Source of the DNA: Rhizobium oryziradicis
GTDB lineage: Bacteria > Pseudomonadota > Alphaproteobacteria > Rhizobiales > Rhizobiaceae
Assembly (NCBI RefSeq): GCF_001939045.1
Contig: NZ_MKIM01000019.1
Coordinates: forward strand, 120,201 to 184,200
Direction of reading: 5' to 3'
DNA: 64,000 bases
Of the stretch, positions 18,701 through 27,997 are shown piece by piece; within the stretch, counting starts at the first letter, position 1, and each line of letters starts with the position of its first letter. The notes under the pieces were generated by a model, which was not told where the DNA came from, made no database searches, and worked only from the letters and a program-made list of their open reading frames with translations. Position numbers and translations under genes: made by a program.

Positions 18701-21700
18701 ATTCGGGCACAACCTCCTCTGCAATGACCATGATGGGCCGCTCGACATCCACCCAACGGCAGGCACCGCGCAAGACCTCGTGGCGGACAATCACCCTCTC
18801 CCACGCTGCTTTGAAGGCATCCACATCCAGCGGGCCTTCCAGCACACACCAGCATTGCTCGATATAAGTGCCTGAGGCTGGGGCCATCAGACTGTGGAAC
18901 AGCATGCCCGTCTGCACCGGCGTCATCTCGAAGCTGGACCCGCTTTCGGCAACCTCGACTGCCTGAACCTCGCTCTCGGCAGCGGAAGCGGCGGCAGCTT
19001 GAGCCGCGATTGTCTGCAACTCGAAAATCTGGGTCGGCTCAAGCTTCAGCCCCTTGGCCTGGGCCTTCGCGACGATCTGAACCCCGATAATAGAGTCCCC
19101 GCCGAGATCGAAGAAATTATCCTCGATGCCAAAATCCTCGCGCCGCAGCACGGTCTTCCATATCGCCAGCAGCGTCGCCTCGGTGGCATTGCGGGCTGGA
19201 ACCGGCTCCGCCTGCGTTGTGGAAAGCTGTGGGATCGGAAGCTGTTTGCGATCCACCTTGCCATTCGGGTTGAGCGGAAATTCCTTCATCATCACAAAGG
19301 CGGTGGGCACCATGTAGCGCGGCAATTGCGCCGACAGCGACTGGCGCAGCTTGCGCTCAATCTCACCATCGTTGGTCGCGGGCAGATCGTGTGTCAGCAC
19401 ATAGGCAATCAGCCGTTCGCTTTCTGCGTCAAGCGTGACAATGGCCTGCTCAACGACGCTTTCGCGCAGCAATTTGTCCTCAATCTCGCCAATCTCGATG
19501 CGATAGCCGCGCAGCTTGACCTGAAAATCCGTGCGGCCGATAAATTCAATCTCGTCACCTGCCAGACGAACAACCGCATCACCTGTGCGATAGAGCCTAA
19601 GCGCAGAGCTGTTTTCATCGCAGAACGGGTTCGGCACAAAACGGGCGGCTGTCAGCGCCGGGCGGTTCCAGTAACCGGGGCTGAGGCACGGCCCGCCGAT
19701 ATAGAGTTCGCCGCCAATGCCGCGCGGCAAGGGCTGCATATAGGCGTCGAGAACATGGAGATGGGTATTGTCGAGAAGGCCACCAACCGGCACCTTGCCG
19801 CTTTCCGCATGGGCGCGGGTGACCCTGAGCGCGCTTGCCCAGATTGTCGCCTCCGTCGGCCCATAGACGTTCCACAGCTCTTTCGTGCGATCAATCAGCT
19901 TGCGGGCAAGCGGTGCATCCAGTGCCTCGCCGCCGCACAGCGCTATCAGATGCGGCAATCCCTCCCAACCGCTGTCGATCAACATGCGCCAATAGGCGGG
20001 CGTTGCCTGCAAATGCGAGATGCGATCCGTGACAAGCACATCGGCAAGCCGCTGTGGCGCAAGCAGCAGGTCCTGACCGTAGAGCACGGTGGTTGCACCA
20101 ACGTTGAGCGGCAGAAGCATTTCCAGAATGGAAATGTCGAAGGTAGGCGTGGTGATTGCCAAAAGCCGATCACCGGGCGCAAGCCCCGGCGAGACGGCCA
20201 TGGAGCGCAGGTGATTGAGAAGGCTTGCATGGCCAATCGGCACGCCGTTCGGTCGGCCCGTGCTGCCGCTGGTGTAGAGAAGATAAGCGATGCGCGCAGG
20301 GTCCGAAGGCGGCAGGACGGAAAGGTTTTCGCTGACCGGCAGCGGAAGAGTCGGGTCAAAAGAGCGCTGGGCCGGATAAAGGTCTGCCTTGTCCGTCAGC
20401 ACGAGGCTGACACCGGAATCCTCAAGCACATAGGCAACCCGGTCAGCCGGATGGTCGGGATCGAGCGGAACATAGACCGCACCCGCCTTCAGAATGGCAA
20501 GGAAGGCGATGACGGATTGTCCCCTGCCCGGCAGCGAAACGGCAACCCGATCGCCGGGGCAAACCGAAAGGCTCACAAGCGTTTCGGCAAGCGCATCCAC
20601 ATCTTTCTGAAGTGTGCCATAGGTCCAACTGCGGCCCTGACTTTCCAGCGCAATCGCATCGGGTTGGCGGAAGGCAACTTGCGCAATCGCATCCTGCACG
20701 GTGATGTCAGGCACGGGCCGCACGGCAGGCGTTCCAAGGGCAACCACGGCGGCATGCTCTTCGTTTGTGAGATAGGCAAGCGTTGGCAGCAGAGCATTGG
20801 GAGCTTGCAGGATGGAGCCGAGCAAAACCTCGAAATGGGCGGCCATGCGCTCAATCCGCCAGGCATCGAAGATCGCTGCGCGATATTCGATGTTCAGCAG
20901 ATAGCCGGATTCCCGCTCCATCACATACCAACTGAGATCGACCTTTGTTTCCCGCAGCCGTGCTGGCTGTTGGCGCACCTTGAGGCCGCCGATGCCGAAA
21001 TCGATCTGCTCGGCATTCTGTGCGCGATAATTTTGCGACTGCAACTGGAACATGACCTGCGAAAGCGGGTTCTGCCGTTGGTCGCGGCTCATGCCAAGTG
21101 CTTCTGAAATCAGCGGAAAGGGAAATGCCTGATGGTCGAGCGCATCCGAGAAGCGCTCCTGCACAGCCCCGACCCACTGCGAAAATGTCATGCGCGGGTC
21201 GAGTTGCGCGCGCAGCACCAGCGTGTTGGTAAACAGGCCAATCAGCCCTGCCGCAATCGGATCGTCCCGCCCGGCAACGGGCACGCAGACGGACAGGTCC
21301 CGCTCGCCACTGTAGCGATGAAGCAGCAGCGTGAAGGCCGCAGCCATCACGACAAAAGGCGTCGTTCCAAGCTGGCTGGCGAGCAAGGCGACCTGCGACG
21401 ACACCGAGACGGGAATGATCCGTGTCACGGTGGCCGCCGTCATGTCAACGCTGCTGCTGCGGGACCGATCGCTTGGCAATTCCAGCGGCTTGAGATCGGC
21501 CAGCGTTTGCTTCCAGTAGCCGCGGGCGCGTTCGCAATCCGGGCTTGTAAGCCATGCCTGTTGATCGAGAACCAGATCACCAAAATCCCGAGTGATATGC
21601 GAAAGATCGGGCGTTGCACCCACGGCATAGGCGCGGTAGCAGGCCGTCAGCTCGCGCATCAGCACACCGCGTGACCAGCCGTCCGCAACGATGTGATGGA

Positions 21701-22250
21701 GGGTGATCGCCAGCAGGTGATTGCCCTCATCCTGCCGGAAGAGATGTGCCCGGATCAGCGGTGCCTTTGAGAGATCGAAAGATTCCGTGGCAACAGCCAG
21801 CGCCAGCGCCTCACCATCCTCGCCTGTCACCTCCAGATCGGTAAAGCCCATGGCAAAATCATGGGCTGGATGAACCTGCTGCCAAGGCTCACCGGCCTCC
21901 ACCGGAAAGGCGGTCCTGAGCGGTGCATGCCGGGAAACGATCATTGCAAGGCTGCGCTCAAGGGCTGCACGATCAAGCGGCCCCTCAAACCGCCAGCGAT
22001 ACGCAACGTGATACGCAGAACTTGCGGGATAGAGGCTCTGCTGGAGCCAGAAATGCTTCTGGCCGGGTGTCAGCGGCAGGCGCTCGGTGCGGGTTGGCAC
22101 CCTTGGCGTCTCATGTGGCGTCTCTTGCGGTGCTACCCGTTCCCAGGCGATCCCACGGGCTTCGAGCTGGCGGCGGAAAGCCTCGCGTTCGGCAAGACCC
22201 AGCGCCGCAACGCGGGCGCGCAGCGCCAGAATCGGATCGGCAGAGTTCAC
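15717..22250 (-). CDS. NRPS, C-A-T-C-A-T, two predicted glycine modules
   Basis: This 2177-residue two-module synthetase starts at GTG 22250 behind GGGAG. C1 has HHIVADGWS (about 184); A1 about 500-1000 (YTSGSTGRPNG about 655); T1 GGDSI (about 1047); C2 HHLLMDGW (about 1240); A2 (YTSGSTGQPKG about 1703); T2 GGHSLL (about 2097). There is no E, TE or R domain. By hand alignment to GrsA the ten-residue codes are DILQLGVIWK (A1) and DILQLGLIWK (A2), which I recall as glycine codes. In A1 the usually conserved core-3 lysine (PKG) is Asn (PNG), while the core-10 lysine (NPNGKVDRK) is intact. It lies 11 nt downstream of the monooxygenase gene and directly upstream of the MATE gene. Confidence 0.9.
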   Translation of the reverse strand: MNSADPILALRARVAALGLAEREAFRRQLEARGIAWERVAPQETPHETPRVPTRTERLPLTPGQKHFWLQQSLYPASSAYHVAYRWRFEGPLDRAALERSLAMIVSRHAPLRTAFPVEAGEPWQQVHPAHDFAMGFTDLEVTGEDGEALALAVATESFDLSKAPLIRAHLFRQDEGNHLLAITLHHIVADGWSRGVLMRELTACYRAYAVGATPDLSHITRDFGDLVLDQQAWLTSPDCERARGYWKQTLADLKPLELPSDRSRSSSVDMTAATVTRIIPVSVSSQVALLASQLGTTPFVVMAAAFTLLLHRYSGERDLSVCVPVAGRDDPIAAGLIGLFTNTLVLRAQLDPRMTFSQWVGAVQERFSDALDHQAFPFPLISEALGMSRDQRQNPLSQVMFQLQSQNYRAQNAEQIDFGIGGLKVRQQPARLRETKVDLSWYVMERESGYLLNIEYRAAIFDAWRIERMAAHFEVLLGSILQAPNALLPTLAYLTNEEHAAVVALGTPAVRPVPDITVQDAIAQVAFRQPDAIALESQGRSWTYGTLQKDVDALAETLVSLSVCPGDRVAVSLPGRGQSVIAFLAILKAGAVYVPLDPDHPADRVAYVLEDSGVSLVLTDKADLYPAQRSFDPTLPLPVSENLSVLPPSDPARIAYLLYTSGSTGRPNGVPIGHASLLNHLRSMAVSPGLAPGDRLLAITTPTFDISILEMLLPLNVGATTVLYGQDLLLAPQRLADVLVTDRISHLQATPAYWRMLIDSGWEGLPHLIALCGGEALDAPLARKLIDRTKELWNVYGPTEATIWASALRVTRAHAESGKVPVGGLLDNTHLHVLDAYMQPLPRGIGGELYIGGPCLSPGYWNRPALTAARFVPNPFCDENSSALRLYRTGDAVVRLAGDEIEFIGRTDFQVKLRGYRIEIGEIEDKLLRESVVEQAIVTLDAESERLIAYVLTHDLPATNDGEIERKLRQSLSAQLPRYMVPTAFVMMKEFPLNPNGKVDRKQLPIPQLSTTQAEPVPARNATEATLLAIWKTVLRREDFGIEDNFFDLGGDSIIGVQIVAKAQAKGLKLEPTQIFELQTIAAQAAAASAAESEVQAVEVAESGSSFEMTPVQTGMLFHSLMAPASGTYIEQCWCVLEGPLDVDAFKAAWERVIVRHEVLRGACRWVDVERPIMVIAEEVVPEWREADWSGNDAAGQEKAFAAWLEADRRRGFTLDAAPLLRFALIRLGPNRHRFVWTFHHLLMDGWCGSLLVGEMLKAYAGKSLPVPPPSYRQYVAWRDRQDSAAAQAYWTHALADLPQGGLFGETKISETMPEAIVEIRRSLDAGLATRLAAMARRQRLTLATVLQGAWALLLSRYGAEDDVIFGTVLSGRPPDLPDADRMIGLFLNTVPFRALTRPDDTLAEWLQGLQTAHRQREKHGHAALADIQRWAGKTADQPLFDTLLIIENLPLSMQAAFAEGTHTLNLTDPGSYERTHYSLSLRIFPGAEIEIALAADPSRLSSTGADRLLRHYETVLASIADDPQACLGTIDMLNADEREILLQMGQGPQTRPSVTVHDQIIARAKGEPGKAAVIQVGEGRDSTMTYGDLVAYADALALRLYQRGIGRGAVVAVYLRRGRALLPSLLAVMRSGAAYLPIDPDYPAERIAYMLADSGAALVLTDLEDRERAMMPQDVPVMDPTQIFGGASTSFEPVAVQADDLAYLLYTSGSTGQPKGVAITHGALANFIDSMAEKPGMGEDDRLLALTTIGFDIAGLELFAPLSQGATVLLTESAIARDGRRLAALVDRVQPSVMQATPAGWRMLIEAGWHGAHGLRMLCGGEALDSRLAAELLDRGDCLWNLYGPTETTIWSAATEVRREDLSDNSVAVAGPIQNTQLYVLDRRGEPVPPGTPGELHIGGAGLSPGYWGKPGLTADRFIPNPFRRGPQDGYHLYRTGDLVRLAENGTLDFLGRIDNQVKLRGYRIELGEIEARLAAHPRVAEAAVLVEDGGAGKQLVAYLRWREPFVGEASAELGPHMADSLPLYMLPSVYVVLHAFPLTPNGKVDRRALPACRPKLALLQTRPPVSGEPAATLAAIWREALKIDHVGPGDNFFECGGHSLLVVSLQGVIDQRFGISIDITAFFRFPTLETLAAHIAQLQAGREGEWSGRDRSLLRQTGRDRLLGRRGLRAERTGA

Positions 22251-22261
22251 GGGCAGTCTCC

Positions 22262-23329
22262 CTATACGGCTTCGGCGATTGCAGGCTTTGGCGCATGCTG
22301 GCGCGCAAGCCGCGCCAGATGCGGCAGACCGCCCATGACGAGATCGTAATCCTGCACGAAGTCGATCAGGCAGGCGATTTCATCGATGCCCGCCGCCGCC
22401 AGCGCTTCCACGGTCTCCGCCGTGCTTTCCGGCGTGCCGATGAGCGAGCGGCCCTTGATAAAGCCCTCAACCCCGAACTCGATCAGACTGTCGAGATCGT
22501 CCCGGCTGAAATTTTCGAGCGCAATATCAAGACCCATGCTGCGGGCCAGCCCCTCAAGCAGATGATAATGGGTTCTGAGATAATCGCTGAAAGGGCCTTT
22601 GACATTGGCCTTCACAGTCTCGACATCGCCGCCGAGGTAGGTGTGCACCATGATGGTGACGGTGCCCGCAGCCGGGTCAAAGCCGTTCTTTTCCAGCGAC
22701 CGGCGGTAGGCGGCAATTTTGGGCGTCAGGCTTTCCAATGTCTCGCCGAGCAGCGCCGTCAGCACATTGATGCCGCGACGGCCCGCTTCCACAAAGGTCT
22801 CCATGGACTGGCAGGCCACCCAGAAGGGCACGCGCGGCTGAATTGGGCGCGGCAGCGTCTTTGCCTCAACGGCATTGCCTTCAGTATCTTCAAAGGTGAG
22901 CGTCTCGCCAGCAAGCAGCCTGGTGACCTGATCAAAGCTCCGCCACATCAGGCTGCGGCGGCTGCCGTGCGGCTCACGCGACAGCACGAATTCGTTGCGC
23001 GTCCAGCCCGACGCAATCGCCACACCCACACGGCCTTGTGAGAGATTGTCCACCACGGCAATTTCTTCGGCCACGCGCACGGGATGATGAAGCGGCAGAA
23101 CAATGCTGCCGGAGCGCAACTGCACCTTCTTTGTCACCATGGCCAGTGCGGCATGGATCATCGACGGATTGGGATAGAGGCCACCGAAGGCATGAAAATG
23201 GCGCTCCGGCACCCAGAGCGCGCTCAGGCCATTGTCATCGGCAAATTTTGCGCTGTCCATCAGCAGTCGATAGCTGTCACCGCTGGCAGCAGAGCCATCG
23301 CCATCAAAATAGAAGAGGCTGAATTTCAT
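22262..23329 (-). CDS. Luciferase-like FMN monooxygenase (MupA/Atu3671 type)
   Basis: This 355-residue TIM-barrel flavin monooxygenase has ATG 23329 behind AAGGAA. Characteristic parts are FSLFYFDGDG at the N-terminus, LWVPERHFHAFGGLYPNPS (about 39-57), GSIVLPLHHPVRVAEEIAVVDNLS (about 74-97) and GVAIASGW. This is the natural-product subgroup of luciferase-like monooxygenases (MupA/Atu3671), found either stand-alone or embedded in NRPS/PKS. In the fabrubactin pathway of Agrobacterium fabrum the corresponding enzyme (FbnE, as I recall) is proposed to drive Favorskii-like backbone rearrangements of the carrier-bound chain. Sitting between PKS and NRPS genes, it probably oxidises the ketide unit here. 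The exact reaction is inference. Confidence 0.88.
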   Translation of the reverse strand: MKFSLFYFDGDGSAASGDSYRLLMDSAKFADDNGLSALWVPERHFHAFGGLYPNPSMIHAALAMVTKKVQLRSGSIVLPLHHPVRVAEEIAVVDNLSQGRVGVAIASGWTRNEFVLSREPHGSRRSLMWRSFDQVTRLLAGETLTFEDTEGNAVEAKTLPRPIQPRVPFWVACQSMETFVEAGRRGINVLTALLGETLESLTPKIAAYRRSLEKNGFDPAAGTVTIMVHTYLGGDVETVKANVKGPFSDYLRTHYHLLEGLARSMGLDIALENFSRDDLDSLIEFGVEGFIKGRSLIGTPESTAETVEALAAAGIDEIACLIDFVQDYDLVMGGLPHLARLARQHAPKPAIAEAV

Positions 23330-23373
23330 CGTCGTCGTTCCTTTACGTATTGCGGATGGAAGGCAGGGGACCG

Positions 23374-26300
23374 TCAGGCCTCCTTGCGGAGCGTCTCTGC
23401 CTCAATGTCGTCCAAAAGGGCAGAAAGCTCCGCCTGTTCTTTCAATGCCGCCTCAAGCCGCTCCCGGATAACGGCAGCGATGCCCCCTACGGTCGGCGCA
23501 TCAAACAGCAGGGCGCGCATGGGCAGCTCAATTGAGAATTGCTTGCGCAACCGCGTCACGACCTGCACGGCAAGCAGGGAATGTCCGCCAAGCTCGAAGA
23601 AATTGTCATCGATTCCGATACGCGAAATGCCAAGAAGTTCCCCGATAACAGCCGCCACATCGGTCTCGATGGGATCGCGCGGGGCAATGAACGCGGCCTG
23701 CACACGCTCGCGCCCGGCATTGTCCTTTTGATCCACGACCGCGCCGGCTCTTGCTTCTTGCCGTGTTGCCATCATGCGATGCCGCAGATCAAACGGCGTC
23801 ACGGCAAGCCGGGAGACCTGTGGATGGGCGAGAACCGCCCGGGTTGCCTGCCAGACCTCGTCGGCGTCCATCGCGTCGGTAAGAAAGCCTGTTGCCTCCT
23901 CTCGCGTGGTGCCAAAAGGAAGGCATGCATCCCAGGCTATTGCCTGCCAGACCGGACGATGGGTGCCGCACTGTGCATCAACAAAGGCTTCGAGAAAGCT
24001 GTTGGCCCCCGCATAGGCGGCAAGACCCGCGCCACCGACCAGCGTCGAGAAGGACGACTGAACAAGCACAAAATCCGGGGCGTGACCGGCAAGCGCCGCT
24101 GAGAGAGCGCTCAGGCCATCAACCTTGGTTGCAAACAGGGCGGCAGTGCGCTCCGCTGCGGCCTCCGTGAGTGGGCAGTGATAAACCTCGCCCATGCCTG
24201 CTGTGTGGAAAACGCCACGGATCGGGCCAAACGGTGCGGCAAGCGCCTTGAAGCATGCGGCGAGCCAAGCGGCATCAGCGAGATCTCCGCTGAACAGCAC
24301 GTAGTCCTCTCCCGGTGTGCCAATGCTGCGCAAAGCCCGGATAAAGGCACTGATCGGATGCTTCGGCCCGTGCGAGGCAAGCCATTGCTCCCAATCCGCA
24401 GCATTTGGAAGCCCGCCGGGTCCGACGATGACGACCTTCGCGCCCAGTGTTTGAACGAGCGCACGGGCATAGACGAGCGCCAGACCGTCGAGGAGATCGC
24501 CTGCGATAAGGTAAGTGGCCCCCGCCGTGAGAGCCGAAACATCGACTGGCTCCGGCAAGCGCGTTGGCACATGGCTCTCCACCCAGCAATAGCCGTTGCG
24601 CAGCGCCATCACAGTGCTATCGTCGCGCCAAGGGCGTGACATCTGCTCGGCAAGGCCGTGCACGATGGCACCTTCTGAAGGGGCAAGATCGATGCTTCGG
24701 CAGGAGATGCCCGGAATGTCCTGCGGCAGGACGCGGAGCATACCAAGCACCTTGGCCACCTGCGCATCAACGGTCTCTGCGCCGGTCACGGCATGCAGAC
24801 CGCATGCCAACACAGTCTGAAGTGGCGGGCGGCTCTCACTGGCGATCAAGGCTTTGGCAAGTGCAAAACTGCCGGTGAAAGCGATGTCTGGGGCCGCATT
24901 GGTGTCAAGAGAGAAACCATTGACGATCTGGGTCGGTGTTGCATCGTTGGCCGCAAGATCGGCAAGCACTTTGCGATAGTGATCTGGGTCAGTGGGGTCG
25001 ATGTGATACCTGCCCTCAGCAATCCCGTAGACTGTGTCAGGCTTCACCCGTGTGATCTTGATCTGATCAGGAACCGGACCGATTGCGGCAACAGTCTCCT
25101 CACCGCCAAAGATAAGCCAATGCTCGTTACCGCTCGTCGTGAAAGGCTCAAAGGGCGCGCGTTGCCAGACCGGCTGGTAAAACCAATCCTCAATTGATGT
25201 GTGCCGGGCGGCTTTGTCGGGGATGGATTCGGTGGGTGCAATCCGCGCAATCGCGTAGGAACTGCGCTGGAAAGGGTAGGTTGGAAGAGGCACGCGGCGA
25301 CGCAGGCCTACCTCTTTTGCGGCCACAAGTTCGACATCAATACCCGCGATCCAGAGCTCCGCCAATGCCAGCAGCGCGTGGTCGCAGGCATCAAGTGGCA
25401 CCTTCGCATCAGGCAGCGAGGTGGCAACGCGAAGCTGAGCCTTTCCCTGCTGGCGCGCAAGCCGGGTCAGTGTCGATCCGGGTCCAACTTCAAGAAGAAA
25501 AGGAGCTGGCAGTTCAAGCACCCGCGCAAGGCAGGGGCCAAACAGAACAGTCCGGCGCAGATGGGCCACCCAATAGGCCGGGTCAGTCGCCTCCTGTGCC
25601 GTCAGCCAATGGCCCGTCAGGTTCGAGACAATGTCAATCTGCGGCGCATTGAGTGTCACCGTGGCGAGCACCTGCGCAAACGCTTCAAGCGCAGGCTCCA
25701 TCATGAAGCTATGAAAGGCATGGGAGGTTTTCAGCTCATGTCTGCCGATACCGCTGCGATCAAACCGCTCCGCGAGTTCGGCAATTGCCTCTGCCGTGCC
25801 CGCCAAAACTGTGCTGCGCGGACCGTTGACAGCGGCCAGTTCCACGTTGGGAGACAGTGATGCGCGCGCCTCCTGTTCCGAGAGCATCACGGAGAGCATG
25901 GCACCGGACGGGCAGGCCTGCATCAGCCGCCCGCGGGCAACAACCAGCTTCACCGCATCTTCCAGCGAAAAGACCCCGGCAAGGCAGGCCGCAACATATT
26001 CCCCGAGACTGTGACCGACCATGGCCCGTGGCTTGATGCCCTTGGCAAGCCACATCTGCGCCAGCGCGTATTCGACTGCAAAAAGTGCTGGCTGCGTTAT
26101 CTCTGTGCGGGAAAGCAGCTCTGTCGTTGTGCCATCGCCAAAGATGATGGCCGCGAGGTCAAGTTCGGGCGGCATCAAGCGCAGGCAGGCATCGAAGGCG
26201 GTGCGGAATGCTGCATCCGTCTCATACAGCGCCCGCGCCATTCCCGGATATTGTGCACCCTGCCCCGGAAACAGCAGGATCAAACTTGCATCGCCCGCCA

Positions 26301-27963
26301 GCGGCTCACCCGAAACACAATGGGGGGCCTCACCGCTGCGAATGATATGCGCGGCATCGTCTCTGTTCCTTGCAAGGGCGACAAAGCGATGCTCCATCGC
26401 CCGACGGCCCTGCCGGAGCGTATAGGCAATATCGGCGAGCTGCGCGCCATCATCGGTGTCCAGATGATTGGCCAGCGCGTTTCGCATTGCTGCCAGCGCG
26501 TCCGGCGTTTTGGCCGAAAGTGGCAAGAGATAAGGCCCGGTGGTGTCCGCTTCGCGGTCGCGAACCGGCGGTTCCTCAACAATCACATGCGCATTCATCC
26601 CGCCCATGCCAAAGGCGCTTATGGCTGCGCGACGCTTGCGCAGCTTGGTCACCGGCCATGGCCGCTGCTCGGCAACGATGTCGAAAGGGGTTACGGCCAG
26701 ATCAAGGGCCGGGTTCGGGCTGGTAAAATTGATGCTGGCAGGCAGGATCTGGTGCTTCAGCGCAAGAACGGTCTTGATCAGCCCTCCCATTCCGGCTGCC
26801 ACATCCATATGTCCGAGATTGCCCTTCACAGAACCAAGACCGGAGCGGCGGCCCTGGCGTGTCAGCGCATCGCCATACACACTGGACAGCGCACGGATTT
26901 CGATGGGATCGCCGAGGGTCGTTGCGGTTCCATGCGCTTCGACGTAATCCACCTCTGAGGCTTCGAGGCGGGCGTCGGCAAGGGCTGCCTCAAGCACCGC
27001 CGTTTGCCCGGCAACGCTGGGCGCCGTTAACCCGACCTTTGCGGAGCCGTCGTTGCCGATGGCCGATCCGCTGAGAACAGCATGAATCGTATCTCCGTCA
27101 GCAATGGCGTCGCTCAGCCGTTTGAGAACGACAACACCGACGCCATTGGTGAAAACTGTGCCCTCGGCATTGGCATCAAACGGACGGCATGCGCCATCCG
27201 GCGAGGCGATGCCTTCGCTCTTGTAGAGATAGCCTTCCGGGCGCGGCTGGCCAATAGCGACAGCACCCGCCAGCGCCATATCCGCCTCACGCGCTAAAAG
27301 GCCGCGTGCCGCGAGGTGAAGCGCCACAAGCGCCGTGGCGCAGGTGGCCTGTACGCCAACGGTTGGCCCGGTGAGATCAAGATGATAGGCAACACGCGAG
27401 GCAATCATGCCAAGCACATTGCCAAGGCCCGCCTGGATCGGATCTGTTGCGTCCTTGAGCGCCGGATTGGCCTGTATCTGGCTGAAATGATAGTTCAGCG
27501 CACCACCGGCATAGACACCGATACGACCGGCATAGGTTGCGCTGTTGTATCCCGCATGGTCGAGAGCATTCGCTGCGCATTCGAGAAAGACGCGATGTTG
27601 GGGATCAAGCAATTCCGCATCGCGCGGCGAATATCCGAAGAAGCCGGCATCGAAGCCCGTCGGATCGTCGAAACCACCCCAGACGCGGACATAATCCGGT
27701 CGGGTCGCCATCGTGGGATCGACCCCGGCTTCTTGCAATTCTTGATCCGTCACAGAGCGAAGGCCGCTTCGACCTTGCTTTAGAATATCCCAGAATGTGT
27801 CGAGATCATCGGCTCCGGGAAAGCGCGCGGCCATGCCGACAATTGCCACACGCTCGTCCTTTTCCCTTTGCACCGCCTCCAGACGCCCACGCGCATCTTT
27901 TAAAATCGAGAGGATCTCATCCTGGTCAACCATGTCCGGGGTCGGGGTTTCAACATCAGTCAT
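23374..27963 (-). CDS. Type I PKS, KS-AT-KR-ACP
   Basis: This one-module polyketide synthase has about 1529 residues. I place the start at ATG 27963 behind GAGAG; an upstream TTG (27981) is also in frame. The N-terminal helix DEILSILKDARGRLEAVQREKDE looks like a docking coiled coil. KS: Cys in ATCATALVAL (about 206), EAHGTA and GNLGHMD histidines. AT: GHSLGEY (about 648) and HAFHS, the malonyl-CoA type. KR: Ser/Tyr/Asn of SSFSTLVGG…AAYAGAN are present (about 1311), but the NADPH loop reads LIAGDLLDGLA instead of TGGxGxxG, so reduction may be lost. ACP: ELGGHSLLA (about 1458). It lies 34 nt downstream of the FAAL gene and probably extends the fatty acyl starter or a Gly-containing intermediate. 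Confidence 0.92.
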   Translation of the reverse strand: MTDVETPTPDMVDQDEILSILKDARGRLEAVQREKDERVAIVGMAARFPGADDLDTFWDILKQGRSGLRSVTDQELQEAGVDPTMATRPDYVRVWGGFDDPTGFDAGFFGYSPRDAELLDPQHRVFLECAANALDHAGYNSATYAGRIGVYAGGALNYHFSQIQANPALKDATDPIQAGLGNVLGMIASRVAYHLDLTGPTVGVQATCATALVALHLAARGLLAREADMALAGAVAIGQPRPEGYLYKSEGIASPDGACRPFDANAEGTVFTNGVGVVVLKRLSDAIADGDTIHAVLSGSAIGNDGSAKVGLTAPSVAGQTAVLEAALADARLEASEVDYVEAHGTATTLGDPIEIRALSSVYGDALTRQGRRSGLGSVKGNLGHMDVAAGMGGLIKTVLALKHQILPASINFTSPNPALDLAVTPFDIVAEQRPWPVTKLRKRRAAISAFGMGGMNAHVIVEEPPVRDREADTTGPYLLPLSAKTPDALAAMRNALANHLDTDDGAQLADIAYTLRQGRRAMEHRFVALARNRDDAAHIIRSGEAPHCVSGEPLAGDASLILLFPGQGAQYPGMARALYETDAAFRTAFDACLRLMPPELDLAAIIFGDGTTTELLSRTEITQPALFAVEYALAQMWLAKGIKPRAMVGHSLGEYVAACLAGVFSLEDAVKLVVARGRLMQACPSGAMLSVMLSEQEARASLSPNVELAAVNGPRSTVLAGTAEAIAELAERFDRSGIGRHELKTSHAFHSFMMEPALEAFAQVLATVTLNAPQIDIVSNLTGHWLTAQEATDPAYWVAHLRRTVLFGPCLARVLELPAPFLLEVGPGSTLTRLARQQGKAQLRVATSLPDAKVPLDACDHALLALAELWIAGIDVELVAAKEVGLRRRVPLPTYPFQRSSYAIARIAPTESIPDKAARHTSIEDWFYQPVWQRAPFEPFTTSGNEHWLIFGGEETVAAIGPVPDQIKITRVKPDTVYGIAEGRYHIDPTDPDHYRKVLADLAANDATPTQIVNGFSLDTNAAPDIAFTGSFALAKALIASESRPPLQTVLACGLHAVTGAETVDAQVAKVLGMLRVLPQDIPGISCRSIDLAPSEGAIVHGLAEQMSRPWRDDSTVMALRNGYCWVESHVPTRLPEPVDVSALTAGATYLIAGDLLDGLALVYARALVQTLGAKVVIVGPGGLPNAADWEQWLASHGPKHPISAFIRALRSIGTPGEDYVLFSGDLADAAWLAACFKALAAPFGPIRGVFHTAGMGEVYHCPLTEAAAERTAALFATKVDGLSALSAALAGHAPDFVLVQSSFSTLVGGAGLAAYAGANSFLEAFVDAQCGTHRPVWQAIAWDACLPFGTTREEATGFLTDAMDADEVWQATRAVLAHPQVSRLAVTPFDLRHRMMATRQEARAGAVVDQKDNAGRERVQAAFIAPRDPIETDVAAVIGELLGISRIGIDDNFFELGGHSLLAVQVVTRLRKQFSIELPMRALLFDAPTVGGIAAVIRERLEAALKEQAELSALLDDIEAETLRKEA

Positions 27964-27997
27964 AGGGTTTCTCTCGTTCAAATTAAGGATGCTGCGT

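Noticed and set aside
18894..21107. Forward frame of 737 codons opposite the NRPS
   Set aside because: It is antisense to an A domain and two C domains whose motifs are intact; composition is Arg/Gln/His-rich without any domain. A GC-rich shadow frame.
21923..23041. Forward frame of 372 codons across the NRPS start and the monooxygenase
   Set aside because: It spans two well supported reverse genes and their ribosome sites, so it is a shadow.
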